Source: CAYGTS01 sp964352905
Lineage (GTDB): Bacteria > Pseudomonadota > Gammaproteobacteria > JAHCLG01
Direction of reading: 5' to 3'
DNA length: 13,875 bases
Assembly: GCA_964352905.1 (NCBI GenBank)
Contig: CAYGTS010000068.1
Coordinates: 1-13,875, forward strand
The translations under genes and the position numbers were made by a program. Each line of letters opens with the position of its first letter. Within the stretch, counting starts at the first letter, position 1. This document shows, one piece after another, positions 13,157 to 13,875 of the stretch. A model generated the notes under the pieces. That model was given only the letters and a program-made list of their open reading frames with translations. It did not search any database and was not told the DNA's origin.

Positions 13157-13597
13157 ATGAAATTAAAACGACAAGCCGTTAAAACCTATTTAAATGCAGA
13201 AGATTATGATTATTTAAAAAATGAAGCCATGCTACGCAGGAGCAATTTATCGCAAACAATCCAAGCTTGTTTAACTGAATATCTTGCTCTACGTAAAGAA
13301 ATGGCGAGCGCCTTTATCACACCAGGAAAACTGGGGGATGAACATGCCGGCAAAATTATTCACACGCTGCTAAGTCGCACTGAAAAACGCATCGAAGAAA
13401 TGTTACAAATGCAACAGCAAAAGCTCATAAAAAATTTACAGCAACAAACAAAGCAGCAACAGCATTTACTTGATAGCGCGCTACTGGTTTTATTACAACA
13501 ATTACCGTTAAGTCAACAAAATAGCAATGCCGCACGGGCGCGAGCACAAAAAATTCATGCAAGGTGGCGGGAGGAAATAGCTGACAAATCAAAGTAG
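13157..13597 (+). CDS. Probable ribbon-helix-helix relaxosome accessory protein (MobC/TraJ-like)
   Basis: A 146-residue protein. The first 48 residues (KRQAVKTYLNAEDYDYLKNEAMLRR, SNLSQTIQACLTEYL) fit a ribbon-helix-helix DNA-binding domain: a strand, helix, turn with SxLSQ and second helix. The rest is a glutamine-rich coiled coil (about 85-130) and a basic end. Proteins of this type next to a relaxase bind oriT and help to load the relaxase. The gene starts 12 bases after the relaxase stop with AAGG upstream and is followed by a strong hairpin, so it closes the operon. The specific family is not certain. Confidence 0.65.
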   Translation: MKLKRQAVKTYLNAEDYDYLKNEAMLRRSNLSQTIQACLTEYLALRKEMASAFITPGKLGDEHAGKIIHTLLSRTEKRIEEMLQMQQQKLIKNLQQQTKQQQHLLDSALLVLLQQLPLSQQNSNAARARAQKIHARWREEIADKSK

Positions 13598-13611
13598 AAA
13601 TTTCGCCAAGC

Positions 13612-13645
13612 TGTAAGCGCTAGCCATCAATGGCTGGCGCTTACA
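13612..13645. terminator. Strong hairpin ending the transfer operon
   Basis: tgtaagcgctagccat (13612-13627) pairs with atggctggcgcttaca (13630-13645), with one T-G mismatch/wobble and only a very small loop. It lies between the convergent relaxosome gene and the gene at the window edge and could terminate both. There is no long U tract on either side, so termination may be imperfect. Confidence 0.6.
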
Positions 13646-13657
13646 CTAATTATCAGC

Positions 13658-13875
13658 TCAGAAAAATTTAATTTTTTGTGTCTGAAAAAGGATTGCCAGA
13701 TCATCTGCACTCACCGCCGTTTGCACCACATCACGCAATGAAAATGGCATCACATGCATCGCGGAGAATAGTCCCTCAAACGCCGCTTGGGTGCCAGCAG
13801 CCACCGCCGCGGTCGCTAACACTGCCGCAAAGCCAGTTAGCGTTGCCGGTACCATGATTTCCGGCATCACGATCA
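13658..13875 (-). CDS. C-terminal part of an unrecognised protein, cut by the window edge
   Basis: The minus-strand frame is open from the window end to a stop at 13658, about 70 residues. It contains a hydrophobic, alanine-rich segment (TLTGFAAVLATAAVAAG) that could be a membrane helix, then FEGLFSAMHVMPFSLRDVVQ and a polar end. An in-frame GTG/ATG at 13870 exists, but the frame stays open beyond it, so the true start is probably outside. It converges on the transfer operon. It is not recognised; a component of a transfer or secretion apparatus is possible from context only. Confidence 0.45.
   Translation of the reverse strand, partial: IVMPEIMVPATLTGFAAVLATAAVAAGTQAAFEGLFSAMHVMPFSLRDVVQTAVSADDLAILFQTQKIKFF

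Noticed and set aside
13612..13645. GTAAGCG...CGCTTAC hairpin as another copy of the GTAAC-type element
   Set aside because: The flanking 8 bases do not match, the arms meet directly and the internal sequence is unlike the family; a terminator between convergent genes is simpler.

Overview
The window looks like accessory chromosome of an AT-rich gammaproteobacterium, most likely an intracellular member of the Legionellales (Legionella, Coxiella, Berkiella or Aquicella type). The clues are a tRNA cluster in the Gly-Cys-Leu order, which is also found in gammaproteobacteria such as E. coli, together with eukaryotic-like genes of the kind these bacteria use as secreted effectors: a Ser/Thr-kinase-like protein, an ankyrin-flanked deaminase-like protein and a HAD-like protein. 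The taxon is inferred from gene content, not from a marker gene.

Left part (1-5217): an eroded chromosomal region full of small transposable elements. It holds a two-gene YqjD/YqjE-like membrane pair (177-754), a kinase-like gene (1155-2306, +) and a convergent deaminase-like gene (2316-4226, -). Around them lie at least six copies or ends of one family of miniature elements whose best-preserved termini read GTAACTATTCACC. Two ~80-bp copies have 8-bp target duplications, exact at 4365-4445 and 7/8 at 1023-1102. At 4250-4281 only the outermost 8 bases of each end remain, between perfect 8-bp duplications, which looks like a collapsed element or excision scar. A larger palindromic relative sits at 4935-5110. 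The region also contains a frameshifted IS21-type istB remnant and a small remnant of an AbiEii gene.

Middle (5158-6908): an apparently intact AbiEi/AbiEii type IV toxin-antitoxin operon with a near-consensus promoter whose -10 box lies inside a palindrome, followed by tRNA-Leu(UAA) and tRNA-Cys(GCA) on the minus strand.

Right part (7015-13875): the left portion of an integrated mobile element. A tRNA-Gly(GCC) that has kept its 3' half and lost its 5' acceptor strand marks the junction. Inward of it come a P4-type tyrosine integrase, an AlpA-like excisionase/regulator, a minus-strand HAD-like cargo gene, and a transfer operon: TraF-type S26 peptidase, a small unknown protein, a MOBP/VirD2-like relaxase with DUF3363-type C-terminus, and a probable ribbon-helix-helix relaxosome protein, ended by a strong hairpin. 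The last gene is cut by the window edge. The element's other end is not in the window. None of the miniature elements was seen to the right of the tRNA cluster, which agrees with a separate, probably later, arrival of the integrative element.
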